Shown here one piece after another: positions 16,459 to 25,787 of a stretch of 64,000 bases of DNA. The notes beneath the pieces were generated by a model. The model made no database searches and was not told where the DNA came from. It saw only the letters and a list, made by a program, of their open reading frames with translations. The stretch spans positions 186,001-250,000 of the forward strand of contig NZ_JAIVAM010000008.1 in NCBI RefSeq assembly GCF_020171845.1. The letters are read 5' to 3'. The translations under genes were made by a program, and so were the position numbers. Within the stretch, counting starts at the first letter, position 1, and every line of letters begins with the position of its first letter. The DNA comes from Cytobacillus kochii. GTDB taxonomy: Bacteria; Bacillota; Bacilli; Bacillales; Cytobacillaceae.

Positions 16459-18090
16459 ATGAATGTCACTCATAGTCATGTGAAAAATATCCGAATGGCA
16501 GTTACATATGAAGGGTATAAAGAAGCATTAAAAACGCCACTAAATGAAAGGCCGATGTATGAGGTGGCCAATCGTACACTTACTTATAATCAAATCTTTC
16601 TCCGGTTATTAGGTGTACCATTAGACGAGGATGCCTATTATAATGAACTGTTTGACCTAGCTCATGATCCAACGTTCGATATTTCAGTAATCGGTGAAGA
16701 CCATTTAGACAAATCGATGAATAATGAACATTTTAAGTCCATTCAAAAGGTTATTAATATCCATAGAGATCAGCAGCTTTCAATTAATCGATTTGTGGCA
16801 TTTTTAGATGGGGAAGGATTACTACTTCGTTCAGAACTACCAGCTATTCAGCGTAAAATCCGCGAAGCATTAATGGAAACATTACAACTTTTCTCTGATA
16901 AAGAGGAAGGTGGGCTTAAGCATAATGATTTGCGTAGAATCTTAACAGATCTTATTAAATGGTCTCATAACCATTTGGGAGAAAGCTTAACCAACGCTGA
17001 TTTAACAGTAAAGCTCCCGAAATTTATTTGGTATGGACCTTATAAAAAAACGCATGCTTACTTTATTTACTATTTACTTTCGCTCGGTTGTGATGTGATT
17101 TACATATCACCTAGTGGAGAAGATGCGTTTGCCTCGTTTCAATTAGATTGGGCAAATACTCCGGTGCATCATTTTCAAAATAAGAATGAGGCTGAACCTT
17201 TTCCAACTGAAAAGCGACGAAGAAAATCGACCGTTGCCTATCGTGCATCAAAAGAAATAGAATCGATACTTAATCAAGATGGATCAGGTATTTTTAAGCC
17301 ATGGCAATTACGAGAATATTTGCCCGCGTCGCTTACGTTGAAAACAACTTATGATGAACTTTTTCTACTTGTTAAAGAAAAGGCGATGATTCGCCCTAAT
17401 TTTGAAGTGGCAGGCAAGGTTGTGAAAATTCCGCACGTATTTGCAAAAATTCAAGGTGTCAGTAGAGACCGCAAAGAATACTGGGAAAGGCTTCACACAC
17501 TTGAGGAAAACGATCATAGTTATTTAATCCGCTCTTTTCCTTTTTCAAAAGGGGTGAGCAGCGATTATCGCTACCATTATCGTAATGCACTTGATCAAGA
17601 CGGATTAGTTGATCCAGATAAAGTGATGAATGCTCATTTTTGGACTTACAAGCATTTACCTAATGGCTTACAGCAAGGGATAGCCTATGCGATAAGAAAA
17701 ATTTGTGAAAAATCATTATTAAAAAAACAAGCAAATGAATCTGAAGAAGATTTAAAGGTTTATATTTTCGCTCAAAGTATGCAACTCCAAGGTAAGATGC
17801 TACAACTCATTCAACGTTTTGATTATTCACAAGATGTACCTAAGCTTATCTTATATAACAACGAATTAAATGGCTTAATGAGTCGCCATGATGCCGTATT
17901 GCTACTTTTAATGAATCAGTTCGGTGTGGATATCACTGTTTATAATCCAGCAGGACATAATGATATTGAGAATTATATTGATGAGCGTTTATATGATGTT
18001 CATTGGTTGGAAGATGTCATTTTTGAATTAGAGTATAAAGAACCATCTTTCATAAAATCTGCACTAACTAAAATTTTCAAGAAGTTATAA
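16459..18090 (+). CDS. yceG: YceG, conserved component of the Ter biosynthetic module
   Basis: 543 aa, the length of B. subtilis YceG. ATG 16459 follows AAAGGGAAGG. The Pfam-type YceG region occurs in two halves, each including a Rossmann-like core: KLPKFIWYGPYKKTHAYFIY with CDVIYISPSGED (about residues 190-225), and VPKLILYNNELNGLMSRHD with FGVDITVYNPAG (about 460-500). Aromatic-rich N-terminal repeats precede. It is soluble; molecular activity is unknown but comparative genomics ties it to TerD/TelA. It heads the yceG-yceH-terD transcript with 13-bp spacing to yceH. Confidence 0.9.
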   Translation: MNVTHSHVKNIRMAVTYEGYKEALKTPLNERPMYEVANRTLTYNQIFLRLLGVPLDEDAYYNELFDLAHDPTFDISVIGEDHLDKSMNNEHFKSIQKVINIHRDQQLSINRFVAFLDGEGLLLRSELPAIQRKIREALMETLQLFSDKEEGGLKHNDLRRILTDLIKWSHNHLGESLTNADLTVKLPKFIWYGPYKKTHAYFIYYLLSLGCDVIYISPSGEDAFASFQLDWANTPVHHFQNKNEAEPFPTEKRRRKSTVAYRASKEIESILNQDGSGIFKPWQLREYLPASLTLKTTYDELFLLVKEKAMIRPNFEVAGKVVKIPHVFAKIQGVSRDRKEYWERLHTLEENDHSYLIRSFPFSKGVSSDYRYHYRNALDQDGLVDPDKVMNAHFWTYKHLPNGLQQGIAYAIRKICEKSLLKKQANESEEDLKVYIFAQSMQLQGKMLQLIQRFDYSQDVPKLILYNNELNGLMSRHDAVLLLLMNQFGVDITVYNPAGHNDIENYIDERLYDVHWLEDVIFELEYKEPSFIKSALTKIFKKL

Positions 18091-18103
18091 AGGAGTGAAA
18101 TAA

Positions 18104-19213
18104 ATGAATTCATCTGGTATGCAAACGAATTTGGATGTCATTTCAACAAACCCAGAAGACAAGTTAACAGAAGCATCTGCAAGTCAAATTAAACTAGCTT
18201 TAAGAGAAAATAAAGAGGTTCAACAACTCGCTGCCTCAATAGACGAGCGCGATCAAATTCAAATTTTAGAATTTGGTAAAGAACCAGCTGAGGAAATATC
18301 CAAGTTTTCTGATCAAATTCTCGGCAATATGAGAACAACAAAAGTAGAGGATTCCGGAGAATTATTGAAACAGCTAGGAAAAATTATGGATCAGTTTGAC
18401 CCGAAAGATTTTGAGAAAGAAAAGCCAGGTTTCTTTGATAAACTCTTCAAAAAGGGCGAAAAACTCATTGAAAAGCTGTTTGGAAAATACCAAACAATGG
18501 GCAAGGAAATCGATAAAATTTATGTTGAAATCTCTAAATATCAAAATGAAATGGTTGAAGCAACTACTACGTTAGATAGGATGTATGAGGAAAACTATCA
18601 ATATTACCTTTCACTTGAACAGTATGCTGTTGCTGGTCAGATGAAATCTGATGAACTGAAAGCCAATCAATTGCCACAATTAGAGCAAAAAGCAATTGCA
18701 GGTGATCAAATGGCCTCTATGCAATTAGATACTCTAAGAAATGCAGTCGAATTATTAGATCAACGAGTGTATGATTTAGAAATGGCGAAAATGGTTGCAT
18801 TACAAACGGCACCACAAATCCGCATGCTTCAAAGAGGGAATACGAAATTAATTGGGAAAATTAATTCAGCTTTTGTGACGACGATTCCAATCTTCAAAAA
18901 TGGTCTTATTCAAGCGATGGCAGCGAAAAGGCAAAAGCTCGTTGCTGATTCGATGAGTGAATTAGATCGCAGAACAAATGAAATGTTAGTTAGAAATGCG
19001 CAAAATATATCACAACAAAGTACAGACATTGCAAGACTTGCTGGTGGACCAAGTATTAAGATTGAAACAATTGAACAGTCTTGGGATATCATCATGAAGG
19101 GGATGCAAGAAACAAAGTCGATTGAGGAAGAGAATCGCAAATTAAGAGAAGAAGGAACGAAAAAATTAGAACAATTGCAAGATAATTTTCGCAATATGAA
19201 GAACAAGAGATAA
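18104..19213 (+). CDS. yceH: YceH, TelA-family toxic anion resistance protein
   Basis: TelA/KlaA family (369 aa; YceH about 363). Almost entirely alpha-helical with long coiled-coil segments (about residues 60-180 and 330-365) and the conserved core QLPQLEQKAIAGDQMASMQL and FKNGLIQAMAAKRQKLVADS. No membrane span, so it is cytosolic or peripheral. The family is linked to tellurite, nisin and envelope stress tolerance; the mechanism is not known. ATG 18104 follows AAGGAGTG. It sits between yceG (13 bp) and terD (22 bp) in one transcript. Confidence 0.93.
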   Translation: MNSSGMQTNLDVISTNPEDKLTEASASQIKLALRENKEVQQLAASIDERDQIQILEFGKEPAEEISKFSDQILGNMRTTKVEDSGELLKQLGKIMDQFDPKDFEKEKPGFFDKLFKKGEKLIEKLFGKYQTMGKEIDKIYVEISKYQNEMVEATTTLDRMYEENYQYYLSLEQYAVAGQMKSDELKANQLPQLEQKAIAGDQMASMQLDTLRNAVELLDQRVYDLEMAKMVALQTAPQIRMLQRGNTKLIGKINSAFVTTIPIFKNGLIQAMAAKRQKLVADSMSELDRRTNEMLVRNAQNISQQSTDIARLAGGPSIKIETIEQSWDIIMKGMQETKSIEEENRKLREEGTKKLEQLQDNFRNMKNKR

Positions 19214-19235
19214 AAAAACAAAGGGGAGATAAACA

Positions 19236-19847
19236 ATGGCGATTAGTTTACAAAAGGGACAAAGAGTAGATTTAACAAAAGGGAATCCAAGTCTTTCAAA
19301 AATACTTGTTGGTTTAGGATGGGATCCAGTAAAGCAAAAAAGTAGTGGTGGACTATTAGCTGGTCTCTTTGGAGGCGGTGGGGGTGTCGATATCGATTGT
19401 GACGCTTCGGTTATTTTGCTTGGGGATAACGATAAATTACGTAGCAATAAAGATGTCATTTATTTTGGTAATTTAAAAAGTGGTGATGGAAGCATTCAAC
19501 ATACCGGTGATAATTTAACAGGCGATGGAGATGGTGATGATGAACAAATCCTTATCGATTTGAGTCGTATTCCAAGTCATATCCATAAACTTGTATTTGT
19601 TGTTAATATTTATGATTGTGTAAAACGAAAACAACATTTTGGTATGATTCAGAATGCTTTTATTCGCATTGTCAATTCAAATAACCATCAAGAGTTAATT
19701 CATTTTAACTTAACGGAAAATTATGATGGGAAAACAAGTTTAGTTGCTGGTGAGATTTACCGCCATGGTCAAGACTGGAAATTTGCAGCGGTAGGGAATG
19801 GTACGCAAGCTGCTAGCTTAAGCGATATTGTTCGTTCTTATTCATAA
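19236..19847 (+). CDS. yceC: TerD-family calcium-binding stress protein (YceC-like)
   Basis: TerD domain protein, 203 aa, ATG 19236 after AAAGGGGAG. It has MAISLQKGQRVDLTKGNP at the N-terminus, a Gly-rich insertion (about residues 38-50) as in YceC, then the family's acidic VDIDCDASVILL (about 51-62) and GDGDGDDEQILIDLSRIP, which hold the Ca2+-binding Asp pairs in TerD structures. Only one TerD paralogue is present, where B. subtilis has three (yceC, yceD, yceE). It is cytosolic and is thought to act with TerC and TelA in surface stress response. Last gene of the operon. Confidence 0.93.
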   Translation: MAISLQKGQRVDLTKGNPSLSKILVGLGWDPVKQKSSGGLLAGLFGGGGGVDIDCDASVILLGDNDKLRSNKDVIYFGNLKSGDGSIQHTGDNLTGDGDGDDEQILIDLSRIPSHIHKLVFVVNIYDCVKRKQHFGMIQNAFIRIVNSNNHQELIHFNLTENYDGKTSLVAGEIYRHGQDWKFAAVGNGTQAASLSDIVRSYS

Positions 19848-19860
19848 GTGTGCGAGATTA

Positions 19861-19890
19861 AAAGGGCTGATCTTTGATTAGTCCTTTTTA
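19861..19890 (+). terminator. Terminator closing the Ter operon
   Basis: Stem aaagggctga (19861-19870) with ttagtccttt (19878-19887), two G-U pairs, then TTTAT. Confidence 0.8.
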
Positions 19891-19965
19891 TATTTAATGA
19901 AAATCTATGATATAATTAATAGACTAGTAATGATACGATTAATGATAGAAAAGGGAGGAACAGCT

Positions 19966-20679
19966 ATGAAAAAGTGGATATTTACAGGCTTATTTTTAGT
20001 TGTTTCCTTAACATTAATGGGAAGTTCACAAGCCGATATCGGTGCGATTCAGTTAAAGAACTATCCATATTCTTCAGACCTAAAGCAAGCAGTGGATCTC
20101 ACATCAGAAGATTTGTTAGGAGAGATTGTCTTATTACCAACAGAATCTTTTGATGAAATAGAAGCAGCGGCCATCATATCCCGCTTGGACCAATTACCGT
20201 CTACCTTATTACAAAAAATAGACAATCAAAATATTAAGATTAAGCTTTTTTCAGGCAGGTTGACAGAGAATCCTAGCGTAAGACATCTAACTGGAATGAT
20301 TCCACGTGGATATACTTCATCAACGACATGGGATCAAGTTCCAGGCATTGGTGGAGGGAAAACAGTGCTTGTAAAAATAGGCTATAGTGACCAAGGGATG
20401 GACCATGGCTCCGTTAATTTGGAATTGCATGAGCTGGCACATTCCATTGATCGTTATATCTTTGAGGAAATCCGTTCGAATAGCCAATTTATTCGTATTT
20501 GGCAAGAAGAGCAACCACAATTATTTCCAAATGATTCCTATTTCTCTACGTTTTCCGAAGAATATTTTGCTGAGAGTTTTGCCCTTTATTTTTTGAATGT
20601 AGAAACGAGAAGTTACTTGTATGAAAATGCGCCAAAAACGTTTTCTTTTATTAGACAAATGGCGGGCCATAATCATTAA
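19966..20679 (+). CDS. Secreted lethal-factor-like zinc metalloprotease (ATLF/M34 type)
   Basis: ATG 19966 is chosen over upstream in-frame starts because AAAAGGGAGGAACAGCT precedes it and a clean signal peptide follows (KKWIFTGLFLVVSLTLMGSS, likely cut after SSQA, residue ~23). The zinc site is HELAHSID (H155-E-x-x-H159) with the third ligand in EEYFAESFAL (E198-E203), and the tail ENAPKTFSFIRQM mirrors the anthrax lethal factor end (KNAPKTFQFIND). This is a stand-alone ATLF catalytic domain, like the Pro-Pro endopeptidases of Firmicutes. It probably cleaves surface or secreted proteins; target unknown. TATAAT lies at about 19911. Confidence 0.88.
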   Translation: MKKWIFTGLFLVVSLTLMGSSQADIGAIQLKNYPYSSDLKQAVDLTSEDLLGEIVLLPTESFDEIEAAAIISRLDQLPSTLLQKIDNQNIKIKLFSGRLTENPSVRHLTGMIPRGYTSSTTWDQVPGIGGGKTVLVKIGYSDQGMDHGSVNLELHELAHSIDRYIFEEIRSNSQFIRIWQEEQPQLFPNDSYFSTFSEEYFAESFALYFLNVETRSYLYENAPKTFSFIRQMAGHNH

Positions 20680-20705
20680 GATATAAAGTTTAAGAGGTGA
20701 GTATC

Positions 20706-21686
20706 ATGGAGAAACATCCAGAACAGGCATATTTAGACATGCTACAACATATTTTAACAAATGGACAAAAAAAACAAGATCGTACTGGTACTGGAACTTT
20801 AAGTGTTTTTGGCTATCAAATGCGTTTCGATTTAAGTCAAGGATTCCCATTATTTACAACAAAGCGTGTACCGTTCCGTTTAATTGCAAGTGAATTACTC
20901 TGGTTTATTAAAGGTGATACAAACATTCGCTATTTATTGCAGCATAATAACCATATTTGGGATGAATGGGCATTTAAAAAATGGGTTGAATCAGATGAAT
21001 ATAACGGTCCTGATATGACAGACTTTGGTAGACGTTGTTTAATTGATAGCGAGTTTAATGAAATCTATCAAAAAGAATTACAACAGTTTTGTGAAAGAAT
21101 CCTTACTAACGATGAGTTTGCAGAAAAATACGGAGATTTAGGAAATGTATATGGAAAGCAATGGAGAAATTGGACTGCTTCAACTGGCGAAGAGCTTGAC
21201 CAGTTAAAAGATGCGATAGAACAGATAAAAAATAACCCTGACTCAAGGCGAATCATTGTGAATGCATGGAATCCTGAAGATGTGATCAATGCAGGTGGAA
21301 AAGGAAGCAAAGCCGCATTACCTCCTTGTCATGCCATGTTCCAGTTTTATGTCATAAATGGAAAGTTGAGTTGCCATCTATTACAACGCAGTGGCGATAC
21401 CTTCTTAGGGATTCCATTTAATGTGGCTTCCTATTCGTTACTCACTCATTTAATTGCTCATGAGTGTGGTTTAGAGGTTGGTGAGTTTGTTCATACAATC
21501 AGTGATGCGCATATTTATTCGAATCATCTTGAGCAAGTACAGGAACAATTATCAAGAACACCAAAGGCATTGCCGCAACTACGAATTGATAACAATAAAA
21601 CCTCGATTTTTGATATAGAAATGGAAGATTTAGCAATTGAGGGCTATGATCCTCATCCAACAATTAAAGCCCCAGTTGCCGTTTAA
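20706..21686 (+). CDS. thyA: Thymidylate synthase ThyA
   Basis: Converts dUMP to dTMP with methylene-THF. Catalytic Cys in [11 protein letters not shown] (about residue 206), arginine motif [13 protein letters not shown], substrate loop [12 protein letters not shown] and folate site [11 protein letters not shown] are all present. At 326 aa it is the long form, with an insertion in the small domain (about residues 88-140) relative to 264-aa enzymes. ATG 20706 has AAGAGGTGA 5 nt upstream, better than GTG 20697. It follows the protease by 26 bp and shares the folate-cycle neighbourhood with dfrA and fhs. Confidence 0.98.
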   Translation: MEKHPEQAYLDMLQHILTNGQKKQDRTGTGTLSVFGYQMRFDLSQGFPLFTTKRVPFRLIASELLWFIKGDTNIRYLLQHNNHIWDEWAFKKWVESDEYNGPDMTDFGRRCLIDSEFNEIYQKELQQFCERILTNDEFAEKYGDLGNVYGKQWRNWTASTGEELDQLKDAIEQIKNNPDSRRIIVNAWNPEDVINAGGKGSKAALPPCHAMFQFYVINGKLSCHLLQRSGDTFLGIPFNVASYSLLTHLIAHECGLEVGEFVHTISDAHIYSNHLEQVQEQLSRTPKALPQLRIDNNKTSIFDIEMEDLAIEGYDPHPTIKAPVAV

Positions 21687-21690
21687 GTAG

Positions 21691-21724
21691 AAAAAGCACT
21701 CTTCATGGTATGAGTGCTTTTCTT
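21691..21724 (+). terminator. Terminator after thyA
   Basis: agcactc (21695-21701) pairs with gagtgct (21712-21718), flanked by AAAA and TTTT. Confidence 0.88.
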
Positions 21725-21819
21725 TTGCTGAGAAGCTTTATTATTGGATTTTCTTTTCAAGTGCAGAGAATTATATTAAACTTATAATTAATTGCTAGTG
21801 CCGATTGGAGGATATGAAA

Positions 21820-22305
21820 ATGATTTCATTAATTTGGGCAATGAGTGAGAATAGAGTGATAGGAAAAGATAATCAGTTACCGTGGCATTTACCAGGGGAC
21901 TTGCAGTTTTTTAAAGAGACGACGTTAGGTCACCCAGTTGCTATGGGGAGAAGAACATGGCTCTCACTTGGAAGACCACTACCAGGAAGAGAAAATATTG
22001 TCATTACTAGGAATACAGATTTTTCTCCAGAGCAAGCAACAGTATTAAATTCGATTGAACAATTAATTACATACAGTCAAGAAAAACAGCAGGAAGTTTT
22101 TGTCATTGGTGGAGCGCAAATTTATCAATCTACTTTACCTTATGCAGATAAGCTCTATATTACTAAAATTCATGCTGAAATCGAGGGTGACACAAGCTTT
22201 CCATCATTCGACCTCACTGAATGGAAACAAGTGTCCGTCGAGAAACGAAGCAAAGACGAAAAAAATGCTTACGATTACGAATTTCAAGTGTATGTTAGAA
22301 AATAA
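21820..22305 (+). CDS. dfrA: Dihydrofolate reductase
   Basis: NADPH-dependent reduction of dihydrofolate, the partner of ThyA. Typical features: SLIWAMSENRVIGKDNQLPWHLPGD (residues 3-27) with substrate Asp in PGDLQFF, MGRRTWLSLGRPLPGRENIV, VIGGAQIY near 96-103, and the DTSFP segment. 161 aa is standard. ATG 21820 is chosen since GGAGG (21807-21811) lies 8 nt away; ATG 21814 is too near. It is separated from thyA by a terminator, so probably has its own promoter (TATAAT-like at about 21782-21787). Confidence 0.97.
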   Translation: MISLIWAMSENRVIGKDNQLPWHLPGDLQFFKETTLGHPVAMGRRTWLSLGRPLPGRENIVITRNTDFSPEQATVLNSIEQLITYSQEKQQEVFVIGGAQIYQSTLPYADKLYITKIHAEIEGDTSFPSFDLTEWKQVSVEKRSKDEKNAYDYEFQVYVRK

Positions 22306-22332
22306 AAGAGACGGCTTCTTTATGGAGTCATT

Positions 22333-22360
22333 AAAAACACGAAGAGGCTTCGTGTTTTTT
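22333..22360 (+). terminator. Terminator after dfrA
   Basis: acacgaag (22337-22344) and cttcgtgt (22348-22355) form a perfect stem with AGG loop, flanked by A and T runs. Confidence 0.95.
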
Positions 22361-22959
22361 TCATGGTCTCCTATGAAGTGTTTGCTCTTTATCTATTTGC
22401 CTACCCTAAAACAGGCAGGGAGTAAGAAAATGGCATTATGCGACGTAACTATAAACGTTAAGCTATCAATCTCTTATTTTGATTATTTAAGAATGTCCAA
22501 AAACAATTATGTGTTATGGGTGGGTACACCTACATTTATCTTTTTTCTGCTGATCCTTGTAAGAAAAAATGATTTGTATCAGTTGTCTCCTTTTTTCTTC
22601 TGACTCTTGCACGTAAAATGACATTGCCAATTTGCCCTCATATCATGAATAACGAGAAAATAACATATGAAAAAGCGTTAATCCAGTTTTTACTTCTAAA
22701 AAGGCGTGCAACCTATTATTGGTCGGTAACAATTTTAAGTGTATGTACTCCATGTCTTATGTCCGATTCACTATAATCTCCTCATCAATTTTTTTCTAGG
22801 AAGCAAATGATTATTCTTCCATTTATTGGGAATTAAAATCAGAAATAAAGTAACCGTTTTCATTTTAAAAAAACATGAATTTTTAAAAAATTGTGCATCA
22901 ATCTATTATTCTCATGTTATAATGTACAAATTACAAAAGGAAAAGGGATGAGTTGACAA
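22361..22959. other. AT-rich intergenic region between dfrA and ilvA
   Basis: No gene, tRNA or recognisable riboswitch. A T-box with GGTGG..ACCGCG was looked for ahead of ilvA and is absent. The only clear signal is an extended -10 (TG-T-TATAAT) at 22914-22922, likely the ilvA promoter. The left part may be decayed coding DNA; nothing recognisable remains. Confidence 0.6.
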
Positions 22960-24228
22960 ATGGAACAGAGAGCAGTGAAAGAGAAAATGGTGCAATTGGA
23001 GGATATCTTGATTGCGTACCAGCACTTAAAGGATATCGTTGCCCATACACCGCTGCAAAAAAATAATCGCTTGTCTGAAAGATATGAGTGCAATGTGTAT
23101 ATTAAACGGGAAGATTTGCAACATGTACGCTCTTTTAAACTAAGAGGTGCCTATTATTCAGTGATGTCATTACCAGAGGAACGTATAAAGAACGGCGTTG
23201 TTTGTGCGAGTGCAGGTAATCATGCACAAGGGGTGGCCTATGCTTGCCATCGATTAGGTATTAATGGGAAAATCTTTATGCCGGCAACTACACCTAAACA
23301 GAAGGTAAGCCAAGTTGAATTATTCGGCAAAGATTCAATTGAAATTATCCTTGTTGGCGATACATTTGATGATTCATTCGCAGAGGCTCAGGCGTGCTGT
23401 AATCAGGAAGGTCGCACATTTATTCATCCCTTTGAAGATGAGCATGTGATAGCTGGCCAAGGAACTATTGCTGTTGAAATGCTTCATGATTGCGATGAAC
23501 CAATTGATTATGTTTTCGCAAGTATTGGCGGGGGCGGATTGATGTCTGGTTTGTCCACGTACATTAAAAGTGTGTCACCTCTAACGAAAATGATTGGTGT
23601 CGAGCCTGAAGGAGCTTCTTCGATGAAGGAATCCGTTCAACAAAATCAAGTGGTGGCTCTAGATGAAATTGATAAATTCATCGACGGTGCAGCAGTGAAA
23701 AGAGTGGGCGAGATGACATTTGATATTTGTAAACGATATGTAGATGACATTATTAGTGTCCCAGAAGGAAAAGTTTGTACAACAATATTAGAATTATACA
23801 ATGAGCATGCAATTGTTGCTGAACCAGCAGGAGCATTATCAATTGCAGCTTTAGATTTTTATAAAGAGGAGATTAAAGGAAAGTCAATTGTATGTGTTTT
23901 AAGCGGTGGAAATAATGACATTGAAAGAATGCAGGAAATTAAAGAACGATCCTTATTGTACGAAGGATTATTGTATTATTTTATTGTTAATTTTCCACAA
24001 AGAGCAGGGGCATTACGAGAGTTTTTAGATGAGGTGCTTGGTCCTACGGATGATATTGTAAGATTTGAATATACAAAGAAGAACAATAAAGGTAGTGGTC
24101 CAGCTCTAGTCGGTATTGAGCTAAAGAATCGACGCGATAATCATAGTTTAATCGAGCGCATGAATAGAAAAGGATTCTCTTACCAAGAAATTAACAATGA
24201 TGAAAATTTGTTTCATCTTTTAGTCTAA
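22960..24228 (+). CDS. ilvA: Threonine dehydratase IlvA
   Basis: PLP enzyme that deaminates threonine to 2-oxobutyrate, first step of isoleucine synthesis. PLP-lysine in HVRSFKLRGAY (K60), phosphate loop SIGGGGLMSGL (about residues 190-200), ASAGNHAQG, and one ACT-like regulatory domain from about residue 330 (LLYYFIVNFPQRAGALREFL). Its 422 aa equal B. subtilis IlvA, the single-ACT form. ATG 22960 has GGGATGAG upstream. Monocistronic; isoleucine feedback is expected through the C-terminal domain. Confidence 0.97.
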   Translation: MEQRAVKEKMVQLEDILIAYQHLKDIVAHTPLQKNNRLSERYECNVYIKREDLQHVRSFKLRGAYYSVMSLPEERIKNGVVCASAGNHAQGVAYACHRLGINGKIFMPATTPKQKVSQVELFGKDSIEIILVGDTFDDSFAEAQACCNQEGRTFIHPFEDEHVIAGQGTIAVEMLHDCDEPIDYVFASIGGGGLMSGLSTYIKSVSPLTKMIGVEPEGASSMKESVQQNQVVALDEIDKFIDGAAVKRVGEMTFDICKRYVDDIISVPEGKVCTTILELYNEHAIVAEPAGALSIAALDFYKEEIKGKSIVCVLSGGNNDIERMQEIKERSLLYEGLLYYFIVNFPQRAGALREFLDEVLGPTDDIVRFEYTKKNNKGSGPALVGIELKNRRDNHSLIERMNRKGFSYQEINNDENLFHLLV

Positions 24229-24313
24229 TGATTGTTAGGAATTAATTGACTTTTCTTTTAAAATAACGCTATAATGGGGATGGCTTGAACAACAGTTTAA
24301 GGGGATGTTTTTC

Positions 24314-24502
24314 ATGTTTTCAAACATAGGTTTTCCAGGACTTATTCTCATTCTTGTGCTGGCACTCATCATCTTCGGTCCAAAGAAATTACCCGAAATT
24401 GGTCGCGCGCTTGGTGATACATTAAGAGAGTTTAAGAAATCTACGAAAGAATTAGCCAATGACGATGATGCTGAGAGAGAGACAATGAATAAAAAGGCCT
24501 AA
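24314..24502 (+). CDS. tatA: Twin-arginine translocase subunit TatA
   Basis: Single-span Tat subunit of 62 aa. N-terminal helix [17 protein letters not shown] followed by the invariant hinge [20 protein letters not shown] and an acidic tail; close to TatAd/TatAc of Bacillus. ATG 24314 is preferred (GGGG 9 nt upstream) over ATG 24305. It pairs with tatC 200 bp downstream, though a hairpin lies between them. Confidence 0.95.
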   Translation: MFSNIGFPGLILILVLALIIFGPKKLPEIGRALGDTLREFKKSTKELANDDDAERETMNKKA

Positions 24503-24549
24503 TCGATAGGGCTACATATAGTTATGAAAATGAATAATTGTGAAAATTA

Positions 24550-24612
24550 GAAACATGTATTAGTCAAGGTAATCAACTACTTTTGACCTAACCACATGTT
24601 TCTCGTTTTTTG
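24550..24612 (+). terminator. Hairpin between tatA and tatC
   Basis: gaaacatgt (24550-24558) pairs with acatgtttc (24594-24602). An inner stem ttagtcaa/ttgacctaa with one bulge extends it, and TCGTTTTTTG follows. Probably a partial terminator that sets the TatA excess over TatC. Confidence 0.75.
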
Positions 24613-24701
24613 TGTGGGTTTTCCATTTTGTTCGTCTTAAATAGTGGACAGAAGTGAAGCAAGATTCAACAGGTTAAATGAAAACGAAGCAGGAGTAGGT
24701 T

Positions 24702-25445
24702 ATGAAACAAGAAGAATTGAATTATATTGAGCATCTAGAGGAATTAAGAAAGCGGTTAATTCTTTGTATAGTGGCATTTGTTTTGTTTTTTATTGTCGGT
24801 TTTCTGTTCGTCGATCATATTTACCAATGGTTTGTCCGTGATTTGAAAGAGCAGTTAATTGTACTTGGTCCGAGTGATATCATTTGGGTGTATTTTACGA
24901 TTGCTTCTGTTATTGCTATAGCTGGGACAATACCAGTTGTAGCATTGCAATTATGGCAATTTGTTAAACCTGGACTTGTGCCTAAAGAGAGAAAAGTTAC
25001 ATTAGCTTACATTCCAGCTCTTTTTGCATTGTTTTTAGTTGGGCTAAGCTTTGGTTATTTTGTCATTATGCCTACATTGTTTAACTTTTTGACGGGGTTA
25101 AGTGAAGGTATGATGGAAATGAGTTTTACGGTAGATAAGTATTTTCAGTTTATATTTCATATGACGTTGCCTTTTGGAATACTATTTGAATTGCCAGTTG
25201 TGGCGATGTTTTTAACATCCCTCGGGATTATTAACCCATACGTGTTAACAAAAATCAGGAAATACGCTTATTTTGTTCTTGTAGTGATTTCTGTTATTAT
25301 TTCACCACCTGATTTAATGTCAGATATTATCGTTAGTATTCCGCTTCTTGTCCTATATGAAATCAGTATTACCTTATCAAAAATCGTTTATCGCAGAAAG
25401 TTAAAGAAAGAACAATTAGAAGCATTGGAAAGCTCCTCATCATAA
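24702..25445 (+). CDS. tatC: Sec-independent protein translocase TatC
   Basis: Six-span membrane receptor for twin-arginine signal peptides. Begins with EELNYIEHLEELRKRLI (the cytoplasmic N-terminus with the conserved HLEELR signature), has FVKPGLVPKERK between spans 2 and 3, the conserved Phe-Glu loop in FGILFELPVV, and ISPPDLMSD near the end. 247 aa. ATG 24702 follows GCAGGAGTAGG. Works with TatA (24314). Confidence 0.97.
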   Translation: MKQEELNYIEHLEELRKRLILCIVAFVLFFIVGFLFVDHIYQWFVRDLKEQLIVLGPSDIIWVYFTIASVIAIAGTIPVVALQLWQFVKPGLVPKERKVTLAYIPALFALFLVGLSFGYFVIMPTLFNFLTGLSEGMMEMSFTVDKYFQFIFHMTLPFGILFELPVVAMFLTSLGIINPYVLTKIRKYAYFVLVVISVIISPPDLMSDIIVSIPLLVLYEISITLSKIVYRRKLKKEQLEALESSSS

Positions 25446-25516
25446 TTTTATGAAGCGCAAAAAATCTAGAAGAATTATTAAACGAAATGATGTATAATAC
25501 GATTAAACGGGTGAAA

Positions 25517-25786
25517 ATGAGGATTGATATTTTGATATGTAAAAGCCTAGAGTTCAGAAATGTATTTGGACAGAAGGTGAAGATTACAGAGATTCCTTTA
25601 GTGGATAAGGATAGTCCTTGTTTTTTCTTAGTACACATTCGACTACAGCAGTTTGTAACGAAAATTTATCATACGGAACATTGTAAGACAACTGTGTACT
25701 CATTTAAAGAGTATTTAAAACGTGTGATGAAGTGGTCAGATGTTGAGATGGTATTTCAAACAAAAGAATTAAAAAGCAATGCATGA
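25517..25786 (+). CDS. ypmP: YpmP, DUF2535 family protein
   Basis: 89-aa protein of the DUF2535 family, known in B. subtilis as YpmP from the same chromosomal block. Conserved stretch: KSLEFRNVFGQKVKITEIP and FKEYLKRVMKW. ATG 25517 is chosen because GGGTG precedes it and the upstream ATG lies on a TATAAT (25493-25498) that is likely the -10 of its own promoter. Soluble, no motif with known chemistry, function unknown. Confidence 0.85.
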   Translation: MRIDILICKSLEFRNVFGQKVKITEIPLVDKDSPCFFLVHIRLQQFVTKIYHTEHCKTTVYSFKEYLKRVMKWSDVEMVFQTKELKSNA

Positions 25787-25787
25787 T

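Noticed and set aside
22100-22603. Plus-strand open frame overlapping the dfrA end
   Set aside because: It runs in another frame of dfrA and across its terminator, with no ribosome site or family resemblance.
22361-22959. T-box leader for ilvA
   Set aside because: No GGTGG..ACCGCG antiterminator motif and no specifier stem.
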